DNA from: an uncultured bacterium
GTDB taxonomy: Bacteria > Cyanobacteriota > Vampirovibrionia > Gastranaerophilales > Gastranaerophilaceae
DNA: 64,000 bases
Assembly (NCBI GenBank): GCA_949292175.1
Contig: CASEYJ010000004.1
Location: 178,054 to 242,053, forward strand
Direction of reading: 5' to 3'
Below, in pieces: positions 35,419-44,096 of the stretch; the stretch's first letter is position 1, and every line of letters starts with the position of its first letter. Both the position numbers and the translations under genes were made by a program. Under the pieces are notes generated by a model, which saw only the letters and a list, made by a program, of their open reading frames with translations, made no database searches and was not told where the DNA came from.

Positions 35419-36819
35419 GTGAACAGAATTTTTGGAATTATATTACTCACATTTCTTCTCTTAGCTTCTCAGCCGCAAGCTTTTGCAGAAAAGTCGGTTG
35501 AGAAAGATCCTGATATGGAAGAAATTAAACTTGAACTACCGGAAAAGCATTTTCTCGGCAGACACAAACAAAAAACTCAACGTACGCACATCGAAAAAAA
35601 TAAAACCATTAAACCCCAAAACAAAGACGAAGATGTAGACATCGAAGAAATTGATGACGAACTTCCTGAAAATAACAATGAATTACAGTCCCCACCACCT
35701 GTAAAAAAAGAAACTAAAAAAACAAGAGATGTTGAAAGTAACGTTGAATCTGAATTTTCGCTTTTCGAAAACTTCGACTTAGACAAAGACAATGATAACA
35801 AAATTGATGAAGATACTCTAATAGGGAAACTGATAAATCGTGATATTATAAGAACCGATATTCCATCCTACCTGATGGCTCCGGAACTAACTTTTCATCC
35901 TCAAAAAGGTCCTGTGAGCAAAGTTCAGTTTTATGGAGCATATAATGGCTATATTTCATCTTCGTGGGGCAGCGGAGATTATGATACGGCTTACGATTTT
36001 GCAGTTCTACAATTTGGTGCCCTCGGTAAGATAAGGGGAACTAAAACTGACTTCAAAATATTAGTAAACCCAAGACCATCCAGCGAAAGAAATTACATGC
36101 AAAATTTCTTCGCTGATGCATATTTGATTAACAGCTCCATTCCACACCATAAAATCGTAGTTGGGTACTCAAGAAACCAAGTAGGTAAAGAAGGCGGTTC
36201 AAGCTCATACATTTTACCTTTCATAATGCGCTCACAAATCTCAAGAAACTTTGGTTCAACAAGAGCATTAGGCGTAAGACTCATTGGTAACTACGATCTG
36301 GTAGACTACAACTTTGCATTCAATAGTTCTGACAGATATTTTCACGACTGGTTTGCCGGCCCTGAATTTACAGGCTGGGTTGACTTTAAACCGCTAGGAA
36401 AAACTGACGGAAGATACGGCAAACTCATATTAGGCGGCGGCTTAAACACAGGTAAAAATCATACCGATTACACCGTCGGAAGTTTATACTTAGGATACAA
36501 ATACAAAAAACTGTGGACAAGTTTTGAATATGGAATAGCTGATGGCTACAATGGAGTCGAAGTGGTAGATAAAAAGGCCACCGGTTTCTATGGAACAGTA
36601 GGCTACAAAATTCACCCAAGGTTACAACTTATCGGCAGATTTGACCAATTTGATCCAAACAGGGATGTTTCCGGAGATTTAAGACGAGAGTACACGGCCG
36701 GAATAAATTATTTCATAAAAGGACAAGCACTAAGATTAATCTTGAATTATATTTTCTGTCAAAATGAGCACGCAGAAGATAGTCATAGATTTTTAATAGG
36801 CACACAAATTTTATTATAG
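35419..36819 (+). CDS. outer-membrane porin-like beta-barrel protein
   Basis: 466 residues from a GTG start. Signal peptide: MNRIFGIILLTFLLLASQ with cleavage after QAFA. A low-complexity periplasmic part (about 25-140) contains two related acidic segments, DPDMEEIKLELPEK and DVDIEEIDDELPEN. It also has an EF-hand-like loop, DKDNDNKIDEDT (Asp at 1, 3, 5, Ile at 8). The rest alternates aromatic and polar residues with many Gly-Asn turns (GPVSKVQFYGAYNGYISSSW, GGGLNTGKNHTDYTVGSLYL) as in outer-membrane barrels of about 16 strands. It ends FLIGTQILL, a hydrophobic last strand. Exact porin family not identified. Confidence 0.82.
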   Translation: MNRIFGIILLTFLLLASQPQAFAEKSVEKDPDMEEIKLELPEKHFLGRHKQKTQRTHIEKNKTIKPQNKDEDVDIEEIDDELPENNNELQSPPPVKKETKKTRDVESNVESEFSLFENFDLDKDNDNKIDEDTLIGKLINRDIIRTDIPSYLMAPELTFHPQKGPVSKVQFYGAYNGYISSSWGSGDYDTAYDFAVLQFGALGKIRGTKTDFKILVNPRPSSERNYMQNFFADAYLINSSIPHHKIVVGYSRNQVGKEGGSSSYILPFIMRSQISRNFGSTRALGVRLIGNYDLVDYNFAFNSSDRYFHDWFAGPEFTGWVDFKPLGKTDGRYGKLILGGGLNTGKNHTDYTVGSLYLGYKYKKLWTSFEYGIADGYNGVEVVDKKATGFYGTVGYKIHPRLQLIGRFDQFDPNRDVSGDLRREYTAGINYFIKGQALRLILNYIFCQNEHAEDSHRFLIGTQILL

Positions 36820-36864
36820 AATTTTATACTTATATGATAATGACAATATAAGCTATTTGTTAAT

Positions 36865-36906
36865 AAAAAAGAGTAAGACGAAATTTCGCTTCTTACTCTT
36901 TTTTTA
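36865..36906. terminator. bidirectional intrinsic terminator
   Basis: AAAAAAGAGTAAGA pairs with TCTTACTCTTTTTTT; an inner CGAAA/TTTCG extends the stem. It lies between the porin gene and the convergent secreted-protein gene. Confidence 0.85.
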
Positions 36907-36962
36907 TATCTATTCAGTTTTACCAGCTTTATAAATATACTTTTAACGCAAAATCGAAACAA

Positions 36963-37607
36963 CTACTGCACATCAGGGAACAAATATTTAACGCCGTCAT
37001 CACTCCTCCAACGAACATAACCTGTTTTTGGAGTTTTATCAGCATCAACAACCGTAACCAGCATCCAATTTCCACGAATAATATTCAAATTTATTAACTC
37101 AGGACGCTTAATAGTAGAAATAGCTTTAGCATTATCTTCAGGAGTACCGTACAAACTATAAACAGATTCAGGTGCACCCTTTAGAATTTTTAAACCGTAT
37201 TTTCTACCGTACATATTATAAAAATTCAACCAAGTATCAAACTTAAAAGGATCATCCTTCTTAATCCAACCGGTAGTCCCATTCTCATGATCGTAAACAA
37301 CTTCTACCCAATCATCAGTTTCATCGGTAACTGCCATAAGAGCGAGATCTTTCTTTGCGATATAAACAATAAACAAATCATTGTGCTGAAGAGTCTTAGG
37401 AGTTACACCGTCTTTGTTCCATAAGATTCTTTGTTTAATAGGGCTTTTCTCATCAGGAGAAGAATATATATCTATCGTATGACCTACCTGATAAACTCCA
37501 AAAGTCCTCGCATCCTGAGTTGTAACAAACTCAGGAGCAACATCCGCAGCAAAAACTCCGGCACCTAAAAATGCATACATCAACAATATTATAATTGTCT
37601 TCTTCAT
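36963..37607 (-). CDS. secreted SH3-like protein of unknown function
   Basis: 214 residues. Signal peptide MKKTIIILLMYAFLGAGVFA. The mature part has two segments that look like bacterial SH3 folds: one around VEVVYDHENGTTGWIKKDDP (the GWIKK end is typical), another around NWMLVTVVDADKTPKTGYVRW. Such proteins often bind cell wall peptides. It follows pheT by only three bases, with a GGGAG Shine-Dalgarno, so it is likely cotranscribed although functionally unrelated. The family assignment is tentative. Confidence 0.75.
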   Translation of the reverse strand: MKKTIIILLMYAFLGAGVFAADVAPEFVTTQDARTFGVYQVGHTIDIYSSPDEKSPIKQRILWNKDGVTPKTLQHNDLFIVYIAKKDLALMAVTDETDDWVEVVYDHENGTTGWIKKDDPFKFDTWLNFYNMYGRKYGLKILKGAPESVYSLYGTPEDNAKAISTIKRPELINLNIIRGNWMLVTVVDADKTPKTGYVRWRSDDGVKYLFPDVQ

Positions 37608-37610
37608 AAC

Positions 37611-40091
37611 TTACTCCCTGAAAGATATATCAGCATATGCTTTTTGAAGTTTTTCTCTAACATTCTGCATATTTCTTTCAATAATATCATCAGTCAAAGT
37701 TGCATTTTCGTCCAACATTTTTATTCTAAATGCCAAACTCTTATAACCTTTTTCAATATTGTCGCCTTGGTATACATCAAATACTTCACAACCTTGGAAG
37801 ATATTTTGCTGAACACCGCTTTTTATAACTCTTTGGATATCTTCGAAAGAAACATCTTCATTAATAATAAATGCAAGGTCTCTTCTTACCTCAGGAAACT
37901 GTGCCAAATGTTTAAATCTCGGTACTGTTTCTTTGACGATTGAAATAATTGCATCCAAATCAACTTTGAAAATAAACGCATCTTGATTTAATTTCATTTT
38001 GTCTTTCAAAATAGGATGAATTTGACCCAAGTAACCAATAGTAGTAAGATTTTTACCTAAAAGACAAATTGCAGAACTTCTATAAGGGTGCATAATTTGA
38101 TGAGATTTTGCCAAATCTGATTTATCTAATGGTACATATTTAATACGTTTTTCAACGCCAAGTTCTTCGAACAAGTTTTCTATCATACCTTTAACGGTAT
38201 AAAAATCAGACTGTCCCTTAACTTGCCATTTTGAATTTTCAACCTCACCTGAAATAATACCTTCAAGCACTTGAGTTTCTTTAACACCTGAAGATTTTTC
38301 AGTTGCAGGAGCTACCTTATTATAAGTCTTACCTATTTCATAAGCCCAGAAAACCTTCTGACCGTTATCGTAGTTATATTTCAAACAATTCAAAACACTT
38401 ACAGCAAGGGTCTGACGTAACATTGTACTTTCTTCGCTCACAGGATTGCAAACCTTAACAGCTTTTTCATCATCATAAGGAATCATATATTTATCTAAAA
38501 GCGGTTTCCCAATAAGTGATGTTGTAACTATTTCGTTCAAACCTGCTGAAAGCATTAAGCTGTGAACTTTTTTAATAACTCTTTCCTCTAATGAAATAAC
38601 AGGAGTTTGCATTTTTTGAGGAAGGGTATTTGTAATTTTGTCAAAACCGTTTATACGAGCGATTTCTTCGATTAAGTCGATTTCACGAGTAACATCACAC
38701 GCTCTGAAAGATGGTACCAAGAATTTTGCAGCAGCAACATTACCACCAAGCTTTTTAAATCCTAAATTGCTTAATATAGAATCACATCTTTCAGGTGCAA
38801 TTTCTGTTCCCAAAAGTCTTTTAACCTGAGCATAACGAAGTGTAATTTCAATTGGCTCCAATTTATTTTTTCCATCTTCAACCACACCTTCAATTTCAGC
38901 ATCAGCCAACTCAACAAGCAATTGCATAGCACGCATAAGTGCAGGCTTAACCGCTTCAATATCAACTCCACGTTCAAATCTTGCACAAGCTTCACTTCTG
39001 TATCCAACACTTCTTGAACTTTTTCTGTTATAAGCAGGAGTGAAATATGCAGCTTCAAGAGCGATAGCTGTTGTATTATCATCAATTTCAGAATTCAAAC
39101 CGCCAAACACACCGCCAAGACATACCGGAGTATCTTTTGTTGCAATAACTACGCTGTCAGTAGTTAATTTACGTTCAACTTCATCCAAAGTAACAAGCAC
39201 TTCGCCTTCTTTTGCTCTTCTTACACAAAGATATCCGTCTAATTTATTCAAATCGAATGCGTGCAAAGGAATACCATATTCAAGTAATACGTAATTTGTA
39301 ATATCAACAACGTTGTTAATTGCACGAATTCCTGAAGAAATTAATCTCTTTTGCATCCAATCCGGAGACGGCTTTATTTTAATATTTTTCAATATACCAA
39401 CAGAATAATATTTGCAAACTTCTTCATCTAGAATTTCAACTTTAAACTTGTCAGTTGATAAATCTCTTGTAGCTTCAAGCGGAGAAAATTTCAACGCTGT
39501 ATTAAAAAGAGAACTCAACTCTCTTGCAACACCAATCACAGACATTTGGTCTCCACGATTGGTTGTAGGTGCAACGTCAAGAATTGTATCTTTTTCAAAC
39601 CCTAAAACATCAACAAGGTTTTGTCCGATTTTAACATCAGGTAAAAATCTGTTAAGAACAAGAATACCGTCTTCTTCCTGATAATTTCTATCTGAAACAC
39701 CAAGCTCGTCAGCAGAACAAAGCATACCTTGAGATTCAACACCACGAATCACGGCAGGAGTAAGAGTAAACATCTCTCCAGTCTTTCTATCCAACACTTT
39801 ACTACCAACAGAAGCATAAGGAACGATTTGACCTTCCTTAATGTTTTGAGCTCCGCATACAACAGTTTTCAAACCTGAGCCTGTATTAACTGTTACAAGA
39901 TGCAAATGATCAGAATTTGGATGATTATCAATCTTTTCAATTTTAACTGTGATAATATTCGTAAACTTTGGTTTAACTTCTTCCATAGCTTCTACTTCTA
40001 AGCCGCTCATTGTAAGCTCGTGAGCTAATTGTGCATCTTCTATATTTGACAAATCTACGAATTCATTTAACCAATTTACTGATACTTGCAT
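37611..40091 (-). CDS. pheT: phenylalanyl-tRNA synthetase beta subunit
   Basis: 826 residues, full-length bacterial PheT. The N-terminal EMAP/OB tRNA-binding domain (about 40-150) includes IEKIDNHPNSDHLHLVTVNT and GAQNIKEGQIVPYASVGSKV. The B3/B4 editing domain follows (LDVAPTTNRGDQMSVIGVAR; IRAINNVVDITNYVLLEYG; LHAFDLNKLDGYLCVRRAKE). The B5 domain and catalytic-like core have SYRSEACARFERGVD-type VGYRSEACARFERGVD. The C-terminal anticodon-binding domain is FPEVRRDLAFIINEDVSF. pheS is not adjacent in this window, which is unusual since pheST are normally together. Confidence 0.97.
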   Translation of the reverse strand: MQVSVNWLNEFVDLSNIEDAQLAHELTMSGLEVEAMEEVKPKFTNIITVKIEKIDNHPNSDHLHLVTVNTGSGLKTVVCGAQNIKEGQIVPYASVGSKVLDRKTGEMFTLTPAVIRGVESQGMLCSADELGVSDRNYQEEDGILVLNRFLPDVKIGQNLVDVLGFEKDTILDVAPTTNRGDQMSVIGVARELSSLFNTALKFSPLEATRDLSTDKFKVEILDEEVCKYYSVGILKNIKIKPSPDWMQKRLISSGIRAINNVVDITNYVLLEYGIPLHAFDLNKLDGYLCVRRAKEGEVLVTLDEVERKLTTDSVVIATKDTPVCLGGVFGGLNSEIDDNTTAIALEAAYFTPAYNRKSSRSVGYRSEACARFERGVDIEAVKPALMRAMQLLVELADAEIEGVVEDGKNKLEPIEITLRYAQVKRLLGTEIAPERCDSILSNLGFKKLGGNVAAAKFLVPSFRACDVTREIDLIEEIARINGFDKITNTLPQKMQTPVISLEERVIKKVHSLMLSAGLNEIVTTSLIGKPLLDKYMIPYDDEKAVKVCNPVSEESTMLRQTLAVSVLNCLKYNYDNGQKVFWAYEIGKTYNKVAPATEKSSGVKETQVLEGIISGEVENSKWQVKGQSDFYTVKGMIENLFEELGVEKRIKYVPLDKSDLAKSHQIMHPYRSSAICLLGKNLTTIGYLGQIHPILKDKMKLNQDAFIFKVDLDAIISIVKETVPRFKHLAQFPEVRRDLAFIINEDVSFEDIQRVIKSGVQQNIFQGCEVFDVYQGDNIEKGYKSLAFRIKMLDENATLTDDIIERNMQNVREKLQKAYADISFRE

Positions 40092-40239
40092 TAATACTTC
40101 CCTCTTTTACTTTTCACTATGCCTTAGATATTATAACAAACACTATTTCTTGTAAATATTTTGTTACGTTTAATCACTACCACCAAAGTTTTTAAAGATT
40201 AATGCCGACACACAAATTACAAATATTGTAGGAGGCTTC

Positions 40240-41793
40240 ATGGGCAATGATTTAACCGCAAGTTATAATGCGTACGTCCAAAAATATCCTTTATACTCAA
40301 AAGAAGCCATCGTTGATATGATGGTAGAAGATGGAGTAATAAGTCCTGATATTGCCAAAAAGGTAAAATCAGGCATAAGCTTATTTCTACTTCAAGAGCC
40401 AAATTTTAAAAGCAAAGTAGAAGAGGATTTTTCTTGTGCCCAAACCCTTGGAGCCACATTTTCGAAAACCACTCAAAAATCAACTTCAGTTCCTCCTACA
40501 AACTTCAATAGAACCATCGAAAACACCTTCCAATCAGACACGCAAGGTGATTGCTGGCTTTTGTCTGATATAAATGCTATGCGGCTTACCCCTTGGGGAA
40601 GACAAACAATTCACGACGCACTTGTTCCTGATGACAAAGGCGGAATAAAGGTCAAACTTCCAGGCTCACCTCTTCCTCAAAAAAACTTCTACATATCTCC
40701 TCAAGAGATTGCAAATGCGAAAGCTAGCGGTCATTACTCAACAGGTGATGACGATATGATAGCTCTGGAACTTGCAACCGAAAAACTCAGCAAACAAATG
40801 GTTGCAAAAGGTATTGCAAGAAGAGTTGATGATTTTGATGAAGTTATCGGTTATCCATCATACCATACGAATATAGAAATCAACAAAGACAAAATTGATA
40901 ACAAGTATCTTTCAATATCATATTTACTAACGGGAAGAGAACGAGTTGAAGTAGATTTTCTTGAACACGGCAAAAAAGCCGGCAATATTTTAAAATACAT
41001 TGCACAAAACCCGCAAAAAGTTGCAGGAGTATGTACATTTAATCATTTTAAAGATCTTTTTGGAGCAAGAGATAAAAACGATCCTGTCCATGGTAACCAC
41101 GCTTATGCCATCAAGAAAATCATTTATGGCAAAGAGGCAGTGGTAATAGACCCGTACCATTCAGACAAAACAATAACAATACCTTGGGAAAAGTTTGTAG
41201 AAGATCTTGAAACGGTATATATCGCAACAGACAGTAACGATACTCATAAGAAACTCAAGACACTACTCCCGCCTAATCACGATAAGATAAGGCAGGAACA
41301 ATATGAAGAAAAACAAGAAGAATTAAAACAGATTGAAAAAGAACAACTCGCAAGAACAACGAAACTCAAAAACGATAAGATCGATATAGAAACCCAAGAA
41401 ATCTTAAGCAGCCTTAAGACTCTTAAAGATGATATAAAAAGCAACAACGAACGAATAACCCCAAACATATACCTCAATTACGACGCCTATAAAACAGCTA
41501 TGACAAAAGTAAACAAAGACAATGTCATAAAAGTTTTAGAAAACTATCCGAATTTAATCAGCGATTTAGATGCATACAAATCCGGTTGGGGCAGAGGTAA
41601 TGATAAAAAAGAACTTATTGAACCAATCATAAAAGCTTTAGTTGAACGAGCAACAGAAACAGGAATTGACGCCAAAAAGATCAAGAACTTTAGAAAAAAT
41701 TGCATGAAAGAATTGGATGCAATGTTTTACACAGACATAAATGTCATAAATACTGAAGTGAAAAATATGCTAAAAACTATAAATAATATTTAA
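40240..41793 (+). CDS. calpain-like cysteine protease
   Basis: 517 residues with a papain-fold protease domain of the calpain (C2) type. The nucleophile region is SDTQGDCWLLSDINAM (Gln102 oxyanion, Cys105). The His is in VHGNHAYAIKKIIYG (His287), and VVIDPYHSDKTITIPW supplies an Asp where calpains have Asn in NPW. The C-terminal 170 residues are Lys/Glu-rich helical. No signal peptide is seen, so it acts inside the cell or is exported by a dedicated system. AGGAGG precedes ATG. It overlaps the convergent array gene by four bases at its end. Confidence 0.82.
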   Translation: MGNDLTASYNAYVQKYPLYSKEAIVDMMVEDGVISPDIAKKVKSGISLFLLQEPNFKSKVEEDFSCAQTLGATFSKTTQKSTSVPPTNFNRTIENTFQSDTQGDCWLLSDINAMRLTPWGRQTIHDALVPDDKGGIKVKLPGSPLPQKNFYISPQEIANAKASGHYSTGDDDMIALELATEKLSKQMVAKGIARRVDDFDEVIGYPSYHTNIEINKDKIDNKYLSISYLLTGRERVEVDFLEHGKKAGNILKYIAQNPQKVAGVCTFNHFKDLFGARDKNDPVHGNHAYAIKKIIYGKEAVVIDPYHSDKTITIPWEKFVEDLETVYIATDSNDTHKKLKTLLPPNHDKIRQEQYEEKQEELKQIEKEQLARTTKLKNDKIDIETQEILSSLKTLKDDIKSNNERITPNIYLNYDAYKTAMTKVNKDNVIKVLENYPNLISDLDAYKSGWGRGNDKKELIEPIIKALVERATETGIDAKKIKNFRKNCMKELDAMFYTDINVINTEVKNMLKTINNI

Positions 41794-42308
41794 TTTATTC
41801 TGTTCCTATCTCTGCCAATAAGAGCGAACGCTATGTAACAAGGAGTGACTCCTCCAATCAGTAATACATTCGAAATAATCCACGAAACCTGAACCAAAGG
41901 TTTATTATTACTAAGTACCATAACAATATAATCAAAAAGTAACGCTAAAAATAACACCAATACTTTTACTTTCGGGTTATACAAAAATACATTTAAGAAT
42001 TTATACAAAATTGTTGATTCTCCTAGTACTTTAGCTTTTTGATATATAATTTTAAAACAATTAAATTTCAGCCACAAATATATCTGCCAAATAATAACAA
42101 AAACCCAAAACCCAACAGTATATTGAACCATTTCATCAAAAAAAAATTGAAAAGCACAACTTGCAATTTTCATAGCTAAAGCCATAATACAAAATCCAGA
42201 CAATACCGAATTTCCAAATATTAAATTCGCAATAACAAATAAAAGCATTAGACCGCAACTTTTTAATTTTGTATGTTGCTCATAGTTTACGATTTCTGTG
42301 TTATTCAT
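41790..42308 (-). CDS. array membrane protein 5 (candidate immunity protein)
   Basis: 172 residues, most diverged of five paralogues in this locus. Shared layout: polar N-terminus (MNNTEIVNYEQHTKLK), span 1 (LMLLFVIANLIFGNSVL), span 2 (VGFWVFVIIWQIYLWLKF), the motif KAKVLGESTILYKFLN, span 3 (VKVLVLFLALLFDYIVMVL) and span 4 around GGVTPCYIAFALIGRDRN. The six codons upstream are open, but the start at 42308 matches the other copies and lies six bases after TGT-TATATT. Family not recognised; the immunity role is inferred from the array. Confidence 0.8.
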   Translation of the reverse strand: MNNTEIVNYEQHTKLKSCGLMLLFVIANLIFGNSVLSGFCIMALAMKIASCAFQFFFDEMVQYTVGFWVFVIIWQIYLWLKFNCFKIIYQKAKVLGESTILYKFLNVFLYNPKVKVLVLFLALLFDYIVMVLSNNKPLVQVSWIISNVLLIGGVTPCYIAFALIGRDRNRIN

Positions 42309-42314
42309 ATTCTT

Positions 42315-42323
42315 AATATAACA
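42315..42323 (-). promoter_or_regulatory. extended -10 of array gene 5
   Basis: TGT-TATATT on the minus strand, ending six bases before ATG 42308; no Shine-Dalgarno. Confidence 0.5.
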
Positions 42324-42403
42324 CAACTTGTTTATCCGAAATTGAATAATTTGGGAATTTATCTCTACAGAATAATTGCACCAATAATAGTTATTTTTTC
42401 TTT

Positions 42404-43390
42404 TTATTCAATCTTTTTATTCAAACAAAACCGAGCAAAACCCAAATAACTTATAGCAACTCCACCGCAATTAATTAAACATAAAGTAATCAATCCTAAA
42501 TCTTCCATTTTTACACAATAATGTTGAACAAATAACATTATTATATCAGCCAAAAATGCCATTATTATGATAAAAACTCGGAATTTAATATTTACTAAAA
42601 ATTTATTTAAGAACTTATAAAGCACTGATTTGGTTCGACCAATTACTGCATAAAAAATTCTTATAAAATTGATTTTTACAAATATATAACACAACAAAAA
42701 TATAATTCCCAAACATAGATTATTAATGTCTACCTTCATCAAAACCGAACTAATTAATGTCGAAATTTTAGTCGCAAGTAACATTATCAAAATAAAAGGC
42801 ACAATCCCGCAACAGAATATAATATTTGCAACAATAAATAAAAGTAGCAAGATAAAATCTTTAAAAACCTTACCAATATTGCTATCAATAAGAGCAAACG
42901 CTATGTAACAAGGTGTCACCCCTCCAATTAGGAACATATTCGAAATAGACCATGGAACCCACAACGCACCGAAATGAGATTCTATATACAGATTGAGAGC
43001 TCCAACAACACAGTCAAAAAGCACAGCTAAAAATAACACCAATATTTTTACTTTATAGTTATACAAAAATGCATTCAAAAATTTATATAAGCTTGTAGAC
43101 TCACCTAACGCTTTAGCTTTTTGATATATATACTTAAAAGAATTGAATTTGAACCACAAATATATCACACACAGAATCAAAAGAACCAATACACCCACAG
43201 TAATTTGAGTAGATTCATCAAAAGGATCTCTTGTTGATATAACTGCAGCCAGCATTGCCGGAACCGTAATAACGAATAGTGCAAATACCGAATTTCCAAA
43301 TATTAAATTCGCAATAACAAATAAAAACATCAACTTTCGATGTTTAGATTTGATATGCTGCTCATCTTTTGTTATTTCTACATTATTCAT
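42404..43390 (-). CDS. array membrane protein 4, double-length (candidate immunity protein)
   Basis: 328 residues. The first half is a normal array protein (MNNVEITKDEQHIKSKHRKL; FVIANLIFGNSVF; KALGESTSLYKFLNAFLYN; GGVTPCYIAFALID). The second half repeats the layout in diverged form: LLFIVANIIFCCGIV for span 1, RTKSVLYKFLNKFLVN for the central motif, and CGGVAISYLGFARFCLNKK at the end. It therefore arose by internal fusion of two units, about eight spans in total. The start at 43390 is preceded by TGC-TATCCT at six bases. Upstream lies a degraded copy of the 3' end of the MuF-motif gene. Confidence 0.82.
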   Translation of the reverse strand: MNNVEITKDEQHIKSKHRKLMFLFVIANLIFGNSVFALFVITVPAMLAAVISTRDPFDESTQITVGVLVLLILCVIYLWFKFNSFKYIYQKAKALGESTSLYKFLNAFLYNYKVKILVLFLAVLFDCVVGALNLYIESHFGALWVPWSISNMFLIGGVTPCYIAFALIDSNIGKVFKDFILLLLFIVANIIFCCGIVPFILIMLLATKISTLISSVLMKVDINNLCLGIIFLLCYIFVKINFIRIFYAVIGRTKSVLYKFLNKFLVNIKFRVFIIIMAFLADIIMLFVQHYCVKMEDLGLITLCLINCGGVAISYLGFARFCLNKKIE

Positions 43391-43428
43391 ATCAGCAGGA
43401 TAGCATAAAAACGATTATTTAATTATAA

Positions 43429-43497
43429 CTAAAACACCCTTGAATTTTGTTTTTGGGGATTACTACATCTACAATGATATAATAACTCTCCCATATC
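43429..43497 (-). pseudogene. remnant of the MuF-motif gene 3' end (copy A)
   Basis: The minus strand reads YYIIVDVVIPKNKIQGCF then a stop, against YYIIVDVVIPKDKIQGCF at the end of the intact gene (44097-44155). Just upstream, GATATGGG is joined to the tail with an 8-base deletion relative to the intact gene, so the frame is broken. The A-T-rich flank leading to the next array gene (43391-43428) is also nearly identical to that of the intact gene. Confidence 0.75.
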
Positions 43498-43506
43498 TGT
43501 CACCAG

Positions 43507-44058
43507 TCAAGCATCAAATTTTTCATTTTTATCTCTGCCGAAAAGATCAAATACCATATAACAAGGTGTAACCCCTCCAAACAGGAACAGATTTAATCCC
43601 GAACCCGGCTTAAAAATAAAATTCAATATATCAATATCAACTTTATGAGATATAAGGACATTAATTGGCATAATAATACAATCATAGAATACAGCCCATA
43701 AGAACACCAATGCTTTTACTTTCGGGTTATACAAAAATGCATTCAAGAATTTGTATAAGCTTGTTGACTCACCTAAAGCTTTAGCTTTTTGATATATATA
43801 CTTAAAAGAATTAAATTTAAACCACAAATATATTGCCAATAAAATAAAAAAAGTTAAAAGACCCACAGCAAATTGAGTATATTCATCAAAGGGGTCGCGT
43901 GTTGAATAACAAGCAGCTATAATTGCTAAAATAGTAATAACGTTCCCTGCAAATGCCGAATTCCCAAATATTAAATTCGCAATAACAAATAATAACATCA
44001 ACTTTCGATGTTTAGATTTGATATACTGCTCATCTTTTGTTATTTCTACATTATTCAT
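43507..44058 (-). CDS. array membrane protein 3 (candidate immunity protein)
   Basis: 183 residues, directly downstream (38 bases) of the intact MuF-motif gene, which makes it the first choice as its partner. Four spans: LMLLFVIANLIFGNSAFA, FAVGLLTFFILLAIYLW, VKALVFLWAVFYDCIIM and FLFGGVTPCYMVFDLFG. The central motif is KAKALGESTSLYKFLN. It is about 90% alike to array protein 2 in sequence. The start has no Shine-Dalgarno; TGT-TATCCT ends six bases before it. Function is inferred only from context. Confidence 0.83.
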   Translation of the reverse strand: MNNVEITKDEQYIKSKHRKLMLLFVIANLIFGNSAFAGNVITILAIIAACYSTRDPFDEYTQFAVGLLTFFILLAIYLWFKFNSFKYIYQKAKALGESTSLYKFLNAFLYNPKVKALVFLWAVFYDCIIMPINVLISHKVDIDILNFIFKPGSGLNLFLFGGVTPCYMVFDLFGRDKNEKFDA

Positions 44059-44064
44059 ATCAGC

Positions 44065-44073
44065 AGGATAACA
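44065..44073 (-). promoter_or_regulatory. extended -10 of array gene 3
   Basis: TGT-TATCCT on the minus strand, inside the 38-base gap after the MuF-motif gene and six bases before ATG 44058. It would allow the membrane protein to be made independently of the upstream gene. Confidence 0.5.
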
Positions 44074-44096
44074 TAAAAATGATTATTTAATTATAA

